From: Sacculina carcini
Taxonomy: Eukaryota; Arthropoda; Thecostraca; Sacculinidae
Reading direction: 5' to 3'
Length of the DNA stretch: 64,000 nt
NCBI GenBank assembly: GCA_916048095.2
Contig: OU696593.1
Span: 3,774,501 to 3,838,500 of the forward strand
In this document: positions 24,160 through 35,029 of the stretch, one piece after another
Position numbering within the stretch: position 1 is the first letter of the stretch
Layout of the letters: every line of letters begins with the position of its first letter
Translations under genes and position numbers: made by a program
Notes under the pieces: generated by a model
What the model saw: the letters and a program-made list of their open reading frames with translations, nothing else
What the model was told of the DNA's origin: nothing
The model's database searches: none

Positions 24160-24490
24160 TGGCTCTATTTCAACAATGCATCAGAGCACACCACCTTGAA
24201 TGTGAGATAGCTTATGACCTCGTGCTCATAGCGTGACCCCATTTACTCATACGCCCTATTCATTTGATATTGCTCTCTGTGACCTTTTTATTCCCCCGAA
24301 TGGAGGAAGTCCTCAAAGTAAAACGTTTTGCAGATGTAGAACTTCAGATGAAAATGACGGAGACATTTAAGCCATAAGTTCACAATAGTTCCAGAATTGC
24401 TTTCATCAGTGGAAAACACATCCGGACATGTGCATTGCTTCAAATGGAGAATAATTTAAAGGTGATAGGACTATGGACATGAAATAATAA
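24160..24490 (+). pseudogene. mariner transposase remnant
   Basis: Pieces in two frames read NNASEHTTLNVR, PYSFDIALCDLFIP, RMEEVLKVKRFADVELQMKM and FQNCFHQWKTHPDMCIASNG. They match the C-terminal half of mariner transposases (HPPYSPDLAPCDFFLFP, KGKRFADVEE, FQNCFEQWKKRLDKCIASNG). One frameshift lies near 24298 and several stops are present. The N-terminal part is not recognisable. Confidence 0.8.
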
Positions 24491-25000
24491 TTGAATACAA
24501 CTCTATGACACAATTCCGGTTACTTTTGGGTTAGCCCTCGTACCGGTGTGGGCTAAAGATAGCTAGTTGTTTCATATAGTGATGTGTGTCTGTGCGTGTG
24601 TCGGTGCTCGTGTCTTCCGGGTAATCTGAGGAATATTCTAATTGTGTAATTATATTAATTGTTTTCCCCAAATTAATGTCTGGCTGCAGAAATGGATCTC
24701 TGTTGTTGTTATTGTCGTTTTAAGCGCGCACCAGCCAGTTTGGACTATAGGGCGGGCCCGAAATGCATCTCTGTTGGCAGGCAATTTAGATGAAAAAACC
24801 ACGATTTGACAAGGAAACATAGTATATTGAGATCACAAAGAGTACACCGAGTGAGTTGTAAAACAAATATTGCTGGAATTTGGTACTAATAGCCCGTAAG
24901 CAGCGTGTAGAGACGAGAGGGTTATTCCTGGAGGTGCCGTCATACCAGGTATGGCAATTGGTTTATGGAACTGTGAGTTCGCACAGAAACACGAATCCTG

Positions 25001-25225
25001 ACAGTAGCGATGGTAAATTTAGCCGCTGCCACCATTCATCTCCTCGCCATGTCTTCACAGCTTGATATTGCGGCATAATGATTAGAAGATAGTCCTGATG
25101 TGTCGTTGGTCAGATGGAGAAATAATCAAATGAAACAAATCACGGACTCTGACCGTGGTGATGGCAAATTTAGTCACTGGTACCATTAATCTCCTCACCC
25201 TGTATTCACAGCTTGAGATTGCGGC
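25001..25225. repeat. Two-copy tandem duplication, 148-bp spacing
   Basis: GATGGTAAATTTAGCCGCTG at 25009 recurs as GATGGCAAATTTAGTCACTG at 25157. Similarity extends about 75 bp to CACAGCTTGAKATTGCGGC, at roughly 78 percent identity. Confidence 0.75.
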
Positions 25226-25927
25226 GAAAGGTAGAGAAAGATAGTGGGAAAGAGATAGAGAGAGAAACAGAAATGTGACGTGTTTCCGTCAGAGTTACAG
25301 CGGTGATTTGCGCTTAAAGCACACTTCTGCTGTTTTTGTTAGACAGACAAGAGACACAGGGATCGAAATGTGGTCGTCTATGTTAAGCACGGTCCATTTC
25401 TTCATTTCGGGCGGTTTCTTTAGATGCTTTGATGAACATGTTTTGAATCAGGCTCATCACAATCTCTCTTGCAATGTTGTAAACCGTTTCACTGGCCACG
25501 TTTCGTTGATTGGCTCAGTACTAACGGTGGTATGCCATCTGTGTGTGTGTGTGACCTTTATCGATGCTTTGATCAACAGCGGCGGTCGCGAGCTCATATT
25601 CGTATTTTTCATGTGCAAATTGTTTACATTGGTATCTCGGACATTTCGGAATATCATAGACGATTTCAGGAGAAGGATTCTCCTCTATTTTTGTTTTTTG
25701 CACTGTTTATACAAAGTTTCGGTGGCTTGTTGATTATGATTCAACAGAAGTCTTAGCTCAGGCTATATTCAACATTTTTAGAACAAGACAGAAACAACGA
25801 GTCTGGAAAAAAGACACAAAGCCATGAGTAACAATAATTGATATATAACGCCACATAATACACTAATGAAAAAACAACCTCAACAAAACACACCTCTTCT
25901 AGCTGTACACTCAAACACAAGTGCACA

Positions 25928-26472
25928 TTATGATATAGTGACGGGCCAGCGATTACAGAAGTATATAGTGTAGTAAATTTCACGACATTGATGATGGCGG
26001 ATTTCGGCCAGACTACGTTTCAGTAGCTTAATCAAACGAAAGTCGGACGTGATCTTGATGCACACCGGCACTTCGTTCATCATCATCACCTTCATACGTA
26101 GGGCACATTTGTAAAGCGCTGAAGTCAAGGTGGTCAAGATCGATTCATTGATAGTCGTTGAAGACGCAAGTCTGAATTTTTGGCGGCGGTCTGCTGCTGG
26201 CTAAGTTTGAGAGTTTCTACGGCCGATAAAATACAGTCGATGTACTCTAAGAACGTCCAGACCGCCGCCTGCAAAAACTCATTCATCCGTAATAAGCTGT
26301 ACGTTCGTAGACAAATCTCCAAGTCATGCAGCACTGAAGTGTGCTTCTTGCATAAAATAGCCAGGTCTTGTGGCTTTTTGATCGTACCTTGGATAGGAAT
26401 ACTCGCAGGGCACTCACTCAGAATTGTGGGAGTTTGCGAGCAACGCTGTCTCGATTGAGAAACATGAGCCAC
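25928..26472 (-). pseudogene. Unrecognised decayed coding sequence, antisense
   Basis: On the minus strand 112 codons run from ATG at 26472 (MAHVSQSRQRCSQTPTILSE, LAILCKKHTSVLHDLEICLR, FLEYIDCILSAVETLKLSQQ) to a stop at 26134. The coding look continues in another frame (ILTTLTSALYKCALRMKVMM, VCIKITSDFRLIKLLKRSLA) to about 25928. Composition and codon choice look protein-coding: amphipathic helices and no simple repeats. The join at about 26137 looks like a frameshift. I do not recognise the family. It may be a host retropseudogene, a nested antisense gene with an unseen intron, or part of a transposon. Confidence 0.4.
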
Positions 26473-26994
26473 TTTCTTTCGTTGCTGTAGAGACCATACA
26501 TCTCTTCAGCTCTTGTTTCAAGGTCTAGTGAGACCAACAGTCGGGCGAACACGTCACGGCTTGTAGTAAATGAACTGTAGCAGCTTGTTTAAATTCGGGT
26601 AGAGGATATAGGAAAGAAGACAGCTGCAGTAGTCCAAAGGGGGTGCCAACCCTTTTGGATTATCGCTCCCCTCGGACATGACAGTACGGGGAAGGAAGAA
26701 ACAGAGGGTCCGCTTTGAGTCGCCTCTTACGACACGCAGAGGGTACGGCGGCAGTATTATTATCCGCTACCTCAGGGGTGACTGTAGCAGCGTTATTTTT
26801 TTAATTCAATCACCGAACGACTGCCACAGGAGCCAACCCAGGTGGATTATTGCTCCTTATTGTTGCAGTCTTTCCCCCCATTCTTGCGAAGCTGCCACTC
26901 CTCTCCACCACACTCCCGCCACCATCCACCCCCACACCCGAGCCAACTCGCCCCGACATGGCATATCTCCCCCGCCCAACACTGCCCCACACAT

Positions 26995-27001
<7 letters not shown>

Positions 27002-27074
<73 letters not shown>
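27002..27074. repeat. (TA)n microsatellite
   Basis: About 73 bp of uninterrupted TA flanked by CACA-rich sequence. Confidence 0.97.
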
Positions 27075-27077
<3 letters not shown>

Positions 27078-27127
27078 TACGTGCACATACACATACACAC
27101 ATATATATCACAACACACACATATGGT

Positions 27128-27490
27128 GCACTCCGTGGTGCAGTTGTTAGCACACCTGCCTCACAAGCGGGAGGTCCGTAGTTCGAAACCCGACGGAGCA
27201 GAATTTCATTGGGCTAATTCTACAATCCCCTGCCACCCCTGCCCCTGCCACCCTCCTAAAGCCCCTGTCCACCCAGCAGAAAATGATGTTACCAGATATC
27301 AGTCATGAGTTGGTTCATGCATTCTGGGGAGGTGGCCCTCTCTAATACGTCTTACGTCCTTGTGGCGCATAGCGTTGAGAGGGTCGGTTCTGCGGTGGCA
27401 GCGAGCTGCACGGGGTACGCCTGTGTTCATAAGCTTCGGCTTCTTCCCGTGTAGCAGCTGCCACTTAGGCATTTAACCTTTATTTAACCT
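27128..27490 (+). mobile_element. tRNA-Val-derived SINE, copy 2
   Basis: Head with anticodon loop CTCACAA between CCTGC and GCGGG, and B box AGTTCGAAACCC. The body matches copy 1 but has an extra ~35-bp C-rich stretch (CCCCTGCCACCC units). The 3' end is GGCATTTAACCTTTATTTAA-CC. Confidence 0.9.
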
Positions 27491-28282
27491 GATGGAACTG
27501 TTTTCTTTGTTCCTCGCTCACATCCCCACAAATTCTCGGAAAAATTGTCTAAATCGTTGTATATATAGTGAATCTTGTTACTGATTCTACACCTAAGGTC
27601 CCATTCTCAGTAGCTTTTCCACGATCTTTTCTTAGTTGTCTGCTTCCTTATTCCCCAGGAAATTCTGTACCACATTACAATATACACTCCAAGCTCTTAA
27701 TTCTGTCTCATTCATCGATTTGATAAAGTTCTGACCTCTCATAAGTGTTCTAATTTGAGGTCCATATGATATTCCATTCTTTTTCTCCTCTTCACTGATA
27801 TCAGGAAAAGTTAAGCATATTTTTAACATTTTTCACTTTGATCAAGAGCTCTAACGATCTGTTTCATCAATCCAGGTTTGATGTAGAAGGGAGGGAGTAC
27901 AATTGTATGCCTATCCACTAGAGGATCATTAATGACATTCATATCCCCAGATACCAGATTCGATTATTGATACCATTTGTTTTCCAAGAAATGATTTGTT
28001 GTAGCTCTATTATCCCAGTAACTTTTGTGATATTCTTGAAAGTGAGATATAGACCCATAGCGAAAGAACAAGATGTGATGGAGAAAATGTGAGAAAAGAT
28101 TTGAATTCAGCACATTGACAGGCCAAACTCTATGCCAGAAAAGTTTTCATGCGAGTATAATAGAACCTGCATTCAATCCCGGAACCGTCATTGTCGGACG
28201 CCACGGACAGCAAAAGAAAATAAGGATGTTCAATGTATTTTATGTTGTGCGTATGCATTTTATGTATTCATGTGGTGCACAT

Positions 28283-28815
28283 AGTACATTGGAACCTCCA
28301 AATGGCGGTCCACCTAATAGCGGAATCCTCCAAATAGCGTAATACTCCCTTGGTCCCGATCAAAATCCTATCAAATAAATGTTTTAGACCTAAAAATAGC
28401 GGAATTTAGACCTTCGAGTTGCGGAAACCTCCAAATAACGGAATTATATATTGTTGCCCTCTCACATGGCGCATCTCCAAATGCGGAAAACGAGGGTTCT
28501 GTGTGATTCTTTCATTTAGGATGTTTAGAATATATTGACTCCAGCTTGTTGACTGACAGTTTCCTGTTGCAGGTTGATTGGTATGAACGAGTGGCTTATT
28601 AGGGCCGACTAGAATCATAGGCATTTCCACAGCCGTATTATCAGACATATACAAATTAGTCAGCCGCCTAGGACCACAGATTGGTAATGGTCTCGCAGAG
28701 GAACCACAGCGGAATTTAGACCTAACGATTCACAGTCAAATAGGTTGATAATTATCAACCTCTTTTATATTACCTATTTTCCAAATAGGCGAAACCTCCA
28801 AATGGCGTAATTTTT
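28283..28815 (+). mobile_element. pogo-like remnant, copy 2
   Basis: Starts TACATTGGAACCTCCAAATG-GCGG, then iterates CAAATAGCGKAA, AAATAGCGGAAT and CAAATAACGGAA. It shares TTGACTCCAGCTTGTTGACT and CAGATTGGTAATGGTCTCGC with copies 1 and 3. No transposase motif is readable. Confidence 0.6.
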
Positions 28816-29219
28816 CTTAGTATCGGCAATCATAATTACAAAGTTGCGCTATTCATTGCAATGTGAGAATTTTTTTTGACAACAACGCATAAATAAGCCA
28901 TGAAATATACATTATAACTGGATACAACTAGAATCAATGTGGTATAAATTACAACGGTAATGCTTCGCTAAACATTTTTACAGCATCATAATTGATGTTT
29001 CTTCGATCGGTATCGGTTCGGATGTTTGGAAAAGCAGCGCGGTAGCGGTCGAGACACATTTCATTGGCACTATATTGTTTTATTGTGGAATATAACTGAT
29101 GGTTGCTGATTTATTAGTATACTACGTGTTGTTCGCTCACTGTTGTGACATATAAATTGATTCAACGTAATTTATGTGATATTACGGTTAATCATATATC
29201 TTTTGTAGGTGGATGAAAT

Positions 29220-32130
29220 ATGGTCATACTGATATTCCTGATAAAACTCTGGCGTGAGAATTGAGTAATTTGTGTATATTTTGGGTCTTCGCAGCTTCGG
29301 TGGCCAAATGTACACAGATACACAGTAATATTTTTGATACAGCAAACGAGTTGATTAACGGACGATGAAATTGTACATCAAGTGATGTCTCGACGCTATT
29401 ACTTGCTAAAAGTATTGCTGTCGATTTTGCTACGAATTTGACCATATGCTTATCTAAAATGAAATATTTGCCCAACACCATTCCTAATATTGTATGGATG
29501 TTTGCTCTGAAAACATCGAATCGTTCAACGTTTAGTGAACTTCAGGAAAGTCCTTCACCAATTACTTTGTTTCCATTACAATCACCTGTGTTTCGTCTGA
29601 GTTCAGCTTCATTCGATTCGAACAGATGTAGTTCATAATATGTGCAAAAGTGTCTTGAATGATAACGGTGTTGTTTTTGAGGTCCTGTTTGTTGGTTGAG
29701 ATCATGTATGTCGTATCATCGGCGTATTGTTTAATCTGCATTCTATTTTCAGTGAAGATGTGTGGTTGCATGTCGGTAGAAATTATATTAAACAAAACGC
29801 AACTCAAATTGCTTCCATAGAGGATTGGCATATTCTCATTGGCTTCCGTACACTGGAGTACTCATATGTGCCGTCGGTGCTATGTTTCCGTACTTTTTGC
29901 GTATGGCAAATAATGTACGCCTGAATCACCGCGGGCCGATGTTATGAGCCTCGATTCTTAATAGCAGCAGGACATGATTGACGACGTTGAGAGACTTCGA
30001 TCGAGTGAAACCAGTATTATTGCTTCTCGGTTGCCCATCGATTTTTATACAAAGACAATCAGTGTCAGTAGAGCTGTTTCACAGGACAATACTCTTCGTT
30101 AACCATGATGAGCGTCGCTCAATAACTGTTGAGACTCCAGATAGTCCATGAGCTGCAGCTGGACAGTCTTATAGTGTTTTCATGATTGGTGGTAACCTAA
30201 AGATTGGTCGCGTATTTGATTTTCGCTTCGAAACGGATTTAATTATGAGACGTTTTATACGGTCAGGAGTTGTATGCATGATATGCATGAGTTGTATGCA
30301 TGGTAGTACTGGCGTTAATTATGTCTAAAAATATTTTGCTGATTACGTCGTAGCATATTTTCATGCTAATTCCCTCGTTGTCTTCATTGGTGGAGGACTT
30401 CATTTTTCTGACAACTTTTGTGAGGTGTTCCATTGATACCGGCTGCAACTCCAGTGGTCCAGTATTCACACGTGTTAGTGAGTTTCCCAGCTGATGTTTT
30501 GGTGGGTGAATCTTTCGATAAAGATACATTCCATTGCTGACATATCGGTGCATCAAGTCCTGCAATAGAGCTCAGATTGTCCCTTTTTCTCTGCCGATAT
30601 GTTCACATTGTTTCCATATTTCAGTAAGTATTCCACATCTCAGTTCATCCAGTAAGTCTTGACCTTTATGTTGGCGACGATGTTGTCTCGTGAGTTTTGT
30701 TGAGCTCCTTTCGGCATTCTTTTTTGAGTCGTTTCGATTTGTCTTTCAAGTTGTGTCGTACCGCGTATTTTCGCTGCTTGTGCAGTTGTCCAAGCCAGAC
30801 GGACATCGGTAGTATGTTGGTGTTTCTTATGCGTACTTTACGTTAAGGACGAACGTCGATGAAGCTTGGATCAACGTTGGTGAACAGCTCGTATTTTAGC
30901 TTGCAGATTATTGTGACTAAACGGGTATCCAGTCAGTGTTTCTGAGGTACGAGAGGTACGTATTTGTTGATACTGAGCATGTCGTAATGGTGGTATGTTC
31001 TCTTTTTAGTTGTTTTGGTTTTAGGGCTGAAATTTACAACCAGAATTACTGAAGTCCAATGATGTGGAGTGCCGTAGTAGCAGGGGACGATATCTGATTT
31101 AAATATTGTCGCGTCGTCGTTTATAGCAACTAAGACCAAAAGTCTGTTAGCAGGTTCGTGAGTCGGTACCGTGCTATTGCAGACACAAAATTCGTACACG
31201 CCAAGCATGCGCTAGAGTCTGATCCATGGAATAAGTCCACATTGTTTCAGCAGGCAGTAGTTGATGTCTCCCCGATTATTATTTTTGAATTTGGATTGTC
31301 CGCTAAAACTTACTGCAATTGTTGTTCGAGATTGAATTTATTCATTATCAAAATGGCTAGCATTATAGTCAGGGAGTCTGTATATACTGGCTATTGTGAT
31401 TGCTGAATTGCTACCAATATGAACTTTGCATACAGTACCTCATTCTGCTGTTTGGCACCCAGATTATGATTCAATTTTCTTGCACGTGCATGTGCTCTTT
31501 ACGAGTATAGTAACTCCTTCAATTCCGGGCGCACTTCGAGATAAGTTCGATCGGTCCCGTCTCATGAAATTTTAACCGAGACAATTCAGGAATTGGGCTG
31601 ATATTTGTGATCGGTTCAACAAAATTATGTCTTAGTTTGAGGGAGCAGAAAGACTGTGCTTGAGGTCGGCGATTCCAACCATAGTCGATTGAATGTTGAG
31701 CTGACCGATTCACCGTTTGAGTGCCATTTCAACTAAGGATGCATTGTCTGTTGGTAGTTTCTTGTCCCCATTTCATTGCGTCGAATCAGCTTGTCATTCT
31801 CAGCTACAAAGCAGGGACTCTTGGTTGATATGTCAGTTTGCTGTACGTCACTGTCCGGCAGATACACAGTCGGCACAATTTCTGCAGTGTTTATTCTGGC
31901 AGTCAACGGGCTTGTGCTAATTGCCCAAGTAACCTCAGTTGAAGTCAGCGTTGCTGAAGCGGGACGTTCCGTGCGTGAAACTGAGACACGTTTTGCAACG
32001 GTTCACCCAAGTAGCGCTCAAACACTTTGCGACGATTGGTTTCATGTACACGTGACTGCTCGCTATTATTTCGTTTCGTATTTCAGCGTCTGCTGTAAAC
32101 ACGAGTTTTAGCGTAGTCACTGGCATTATT
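29220..32130 (-). mobile_element. LINE-G: degenerate CR1-like LINE with ORF1 and ORF2 traces
   Basis: Reading on the minus strand from 32130: an ORF1 trace ending in a zinc-knuckle-like VNRCKTCLSF (about 32000). Endonuclease traces follow (GVTILVKSTCTCKK, TPHHWTSVILVVNF, about 31500-30950). RT traces are MEHLTKVVRKMKSS (30500), QLMDYLESQQLLSDAHHG and SCETALLTL (30150), IKQYADDTTYMIS (29730), SNRMKLNSDETQVIVME (29600). The C-terminal stretch ends in LNSHARVLSG. Many stops and frameshifts; YADD is still visible. A fairly complete but old copy. Confidence 0.78.
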
Positions 32131-32132
32131 GG

Positions 32133-32415
32133 AGGTTAAAGGTTAAAGGTTAAATGCCTAAGTGGCAACTGCTACACGGGAAGAAGCCGAAGCTTATTTA
32201 ACACACAGGCGTGCCCCGTGCAGCTCGCTGCCACCACAGAACCGACCCTCTCCACGCTATGGCGCCACAAGGACGTAAGACGTATTTGAGAGGGTCACCT
32301 CCCCAGAATGCATGGCACAAATCATGACTGATATCTGGTACCATCATTTTCTGCTGGGTGGACAGGGGCTGTGGGATTGTAGAATTCGCCCAATGAAATG
32401 CTGCTCCGCCGGGTT
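32133..32415 (-). mobile_element. tRNA-Val-derived SINE, copy 3, head-truncated
   Basis: The minus-strand body matches the other copies (ATATCAGTCATGATTT, GTGGCAGCGAGCTGCACG, TTCGGCTTCTTCCCGTGT). The 3' end at the left shows GGTTAAA units in tandem. The tRNA head is cut within the B box (CGAACCCGGCGGAGCA remains). The copy lies between LINE-G and exon c, its broken head about 47 bp from the exon. Confidence 0.9.
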
Positions 32416-32462
32416 CGGAGGACAGAATCAAATCGTCATTTCGTGTGTGTGTATGTGTTCAG

Positions 32463-32634
32463 GAGAAGTACGATGACAATTGGTGGATTGGGCGTCTGGT
32501 GAAGGAAGGTGCTGAGGTCGGCTTCATACCGTCTCCGGCCAAGCTGGAAGCACTGAGGCTGCAGCAACAGGCAGGAAATCCTCGATTGCACGGACGCCCT
32601 CAACCGACCGCTCTCAGCGAGGTTCTCTCCAGCA
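32463..32634 (+). CDS. CACNB: Cav-beta exon c: SH3 domain end and start of HOOK
   Basis: Reads [20 protein letters not shown], then [16 protein letters not shown], the second half of the SH3 domain with its NWWIGR and FIPSP motifs. A less conserved stretch follows ([20 protein letters not shown]), the start of the variable HOOK linker. The exon has 57 codons plus one base. The phase-1 junction completes a Ser codon (A|GT) with exon d. The acceptor TTCAG ends at 32462 and is preceded by a TG-rich tract. The donor is GTGAGT from 32635. A truncated SINE ends only about 47 bp upstream, so branch point and acceptor must fit in that gap or lie inside the SINE. Confidence 0.95.
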
Positions 32635-32865
32635 GTGAGTATTGCTTCGGCCTCCGTTTGTTCGTGTATATATATGTGTGTGTATCATGAATTATGGTGG
32701 ATCGGACATAGCTAACGTGTTCCAGCCATCCATTCTGTGAATTATGTGTTTGCTCGAAAATTATTATCAGGTCTGTCTGGGCTGTTATAACAATATAAAT
32801 AATTAAAAGTAACCTAAAGATGAAAAAGTAACCTATAAGCACAAAAAGAAACCTATTGACTTGAG

Positions 32866-33890
32866 TTGGCAGAACACCGTTTTCTTCGAGCTGTATATTC
32901 AGCGTCGGCTTCAGCTGGGTGATATATACCGCCTCTAACAGCGCAATCGCCGTGCGTCGTTTTCGCGGGCCAAAACTTTTCCTCCTTCGGCGATGTCTTG
33001 ACGTGTGAGTTTTCGGTCGCGCGCCGGATTGAAGTGCTTCTTGATAGCACCGCTGTTGAGGTGGCAAGTCAGCCGCCGCGACGGCGTCGTTGTCGTTATG
33101 TCAATGGATGTGTGAGGTCCACACCCCTCGACGTTGCATTCAAATTGGAACACGACGTGATGTTGCTGCAGCTGCGCGGGCTTGTCGCTCTCCGGCTTAT
33201 TTCGAAGAACCAAGTTTGCTGTTTTTTGCGTGTTGTAGTAAATTACAAGTTTTACTTGGGCATTATCGTCACTGGCTGTCACATTTTTGGCAACAATATC
33301 TCTTATCACACGCTCGTCCACTCTGTGTGCTGTGGACATTATGTGTTTGTGGTATAATTTGATACATTTATCGTTTGAACTGGTCGACGCGTCCGTCTTG
33401 AAATATTTGTTCAATGTCTCAGATATGACGTCTGATGTATCATTGTTGCAATATCCATTGTTCACCAAGACTTGCGGGATTCGCTCGAGGTCGTTGTGCG
33501 TCCATTTCCATGATGAACAATGTGTCAGGGCACTTCGGACGTACGCAAAAATCGTGGAGCGTAAGTATCTTTTCGGTCACTCACTCTGACCATTCAGGCA
33601 CAAACCTGCGTTGCTAGATTTGGTATAAACACTGGTGATTGTTTGTCCACCGTTCAATTCAACTAGCACATCGAGGAATGCCAAACGAGCATTCTACGCA
33701 CGTTTTTAGTGATTTGGTGAGCTTTAGTGATGTTTCTCTTACAAGTGCCAATTGCAGGTGTTTACTTTCACTCGCTGATATGACTGATAAATATGTCATC
33801 AACTGCTATTGCGCATGTTAGAGGCAGTATACATCACTCAGCTGAAGCCGACGCTGAATATACAGCTCGAAGAAATCGGTGTTCTGCCAA
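32866..33890 (-). mobile_element. Penelope-like element fragment with inverted 3'-end copy
   Basis: Minus-strand translation from about 33720 to 32866: LAFLDVLVELNGGQTITSVY, NAGLCLNGQSE, QVLVNNGYCNNDTSDVISET (end of the RT), then VVFQFECNVEGCG and RRLTCHLNSGAIKKHF (GIY-YIG part), LLEAVYITQLKPTLNIQLEE. The 75 bp of the 3' coding end (32866-32940) recur in inverted orientation at 33816-33890, about 94 percent identical, so the element is bounded by inverted copies of its own tail. 5'-truncated and out of frame in places. Confidence 0.82.
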
Positions 33891-33960
33891 TAGCGGAATC
33901 CTCCAAATTGCGGAATACTTCTTTGGTCCCAATTGAATACATTTTAAGTGTGTGTTGATT
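33885..33960 (+). mobile_element. pogo-like terminal fragment
   Basis: AATAGCGGAATCCTCCAAAT, then TGCGGAATACTTCTTTGGTC repeat the CAAATAGCGGAA units of the pogo-like family. It begins exactly where the inverted Penelope tail ends. Confidence 0.5.
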
Positions 33961-33977
33961 ACACCTCTGAATAGCTT

Positions 33978-34228
33978 AGCGGCTCTTAACATGGGGTGCC
34001 AACTTCGTTTCTAAGTAGTTTAATCAAACTTCTTGTGAAAAGTTTAAGTTAACATGTTTCTACTTATGCTTTATATTTTTCCTTGAGAAACACTTGTTTA
34101 TCATCTTAAACGGTATGCAAAGAGCTATTCTAGAATTTAGATTATTATCAAGAATTTAGGGGGCTGCGAGAAATATCTGCTGATTTGAAAAGGATGCGAA
34201 CACTGGAAAGGTTTCCAAGAACCACTGA
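33978..34228. mobile_element. Possible worn hAT-like MITE
   Basis: The left end GGCTCTTAACATGGGG and right end CCAAGAACCACTG resemble the CAGTGGTTCTyAA termini. An internal segment (CTGCTGATTTGAAAAGGATG) recurs at 39265 near LINE-F. No clear target duplication. Confidence 0.4.
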
Positions 34229-35029
34229 TCTAGACGTCGCTTGACGAGACGCTTGTTGCTGAATTTTGGGAACCGGCTCTTCATGAAGATGTTTATTTCG
34301 GAGGCCAGGGAAGCTGGTCTCTCGCTGCTATCACTGATTTTAATAAGACTATGACAACTGGGGCGGTGAGGTAACCATACATCTGCTATTTCAGGAACCG
34401 TCCGAAATTAGTTTATCTGATTCTCCGCTTCTTAGGGAGCCAGCTCTTTATTTTCCACAACAGTGCTGAGAAATCTATTAAATTCAGTTGTTACACTAAA
34501 TTTAATGGGAGGAAATCACTAGGAACAAAAATCCAAAATTCTTATCTATAAAACACACATTAATTCCTCTGTTAAATTTTTAATTTCCCACTTGGCAGCT
34601 CTTTCATTCCCCAATAGTGGGAATTCTTCACAGATTACGGACCACTGCTCTTGAATTTACTTAAGACTAATATTTAATGTGAGATATGGTATAATTACTA
34701 TATTATGGAACGGCTATCGAGCATGACGAATTTCCTATTCGGACTACTACGCAAAATTTAAACAGGAGTGGAGAAAGTATTGTTTATAATTGCTACAGAT
34801 GTAATCGCCATTTAGGCGTCAAAAGGTGTCACAATGTCGCAGTTCAATTGATTTGTTCTCGATCGATTGTTGTGTTGAGTTTGCATCAACCGGCGCTTCA
34901 AATCAAATTCTGCCGAACCAGGCTAATGTTTGCGATTTTGGTGGTAACACGGGTAGATGGCGGCTGGTGTTACCTCAGATATTTCGCGTGAGTGATATTG
35001 GTTACACGTTTGCACCAGAACTGGCTAGA

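Larger units (their letters stand above)
11488..32462 (+). other. Intron b-c
   Basis: About 21 kb, the largest intron seen. Its elements are listed separately. No recognisable content in 11488-12290, 12910-13770 (apart from an AACCAATnA-rich patch at 13790-13860), 14240-15250, 24490-24940, 25230-25920, 26480-26990 and 27495-28280. Confidence 0.75.

Noticed and set aside
26640-26780. Segment with CGCCTCTTACGACACGCAG, possibly a known dispersed repeat
   Set aside because: It looks familiar from other invertebrate genomes but I cannot name it or define ends, and no second copy is in the window.
32998-33617. Several overlapping + strand frames
   Set aside because: Shadows of the minus-strand Penelope-like coding sequence.
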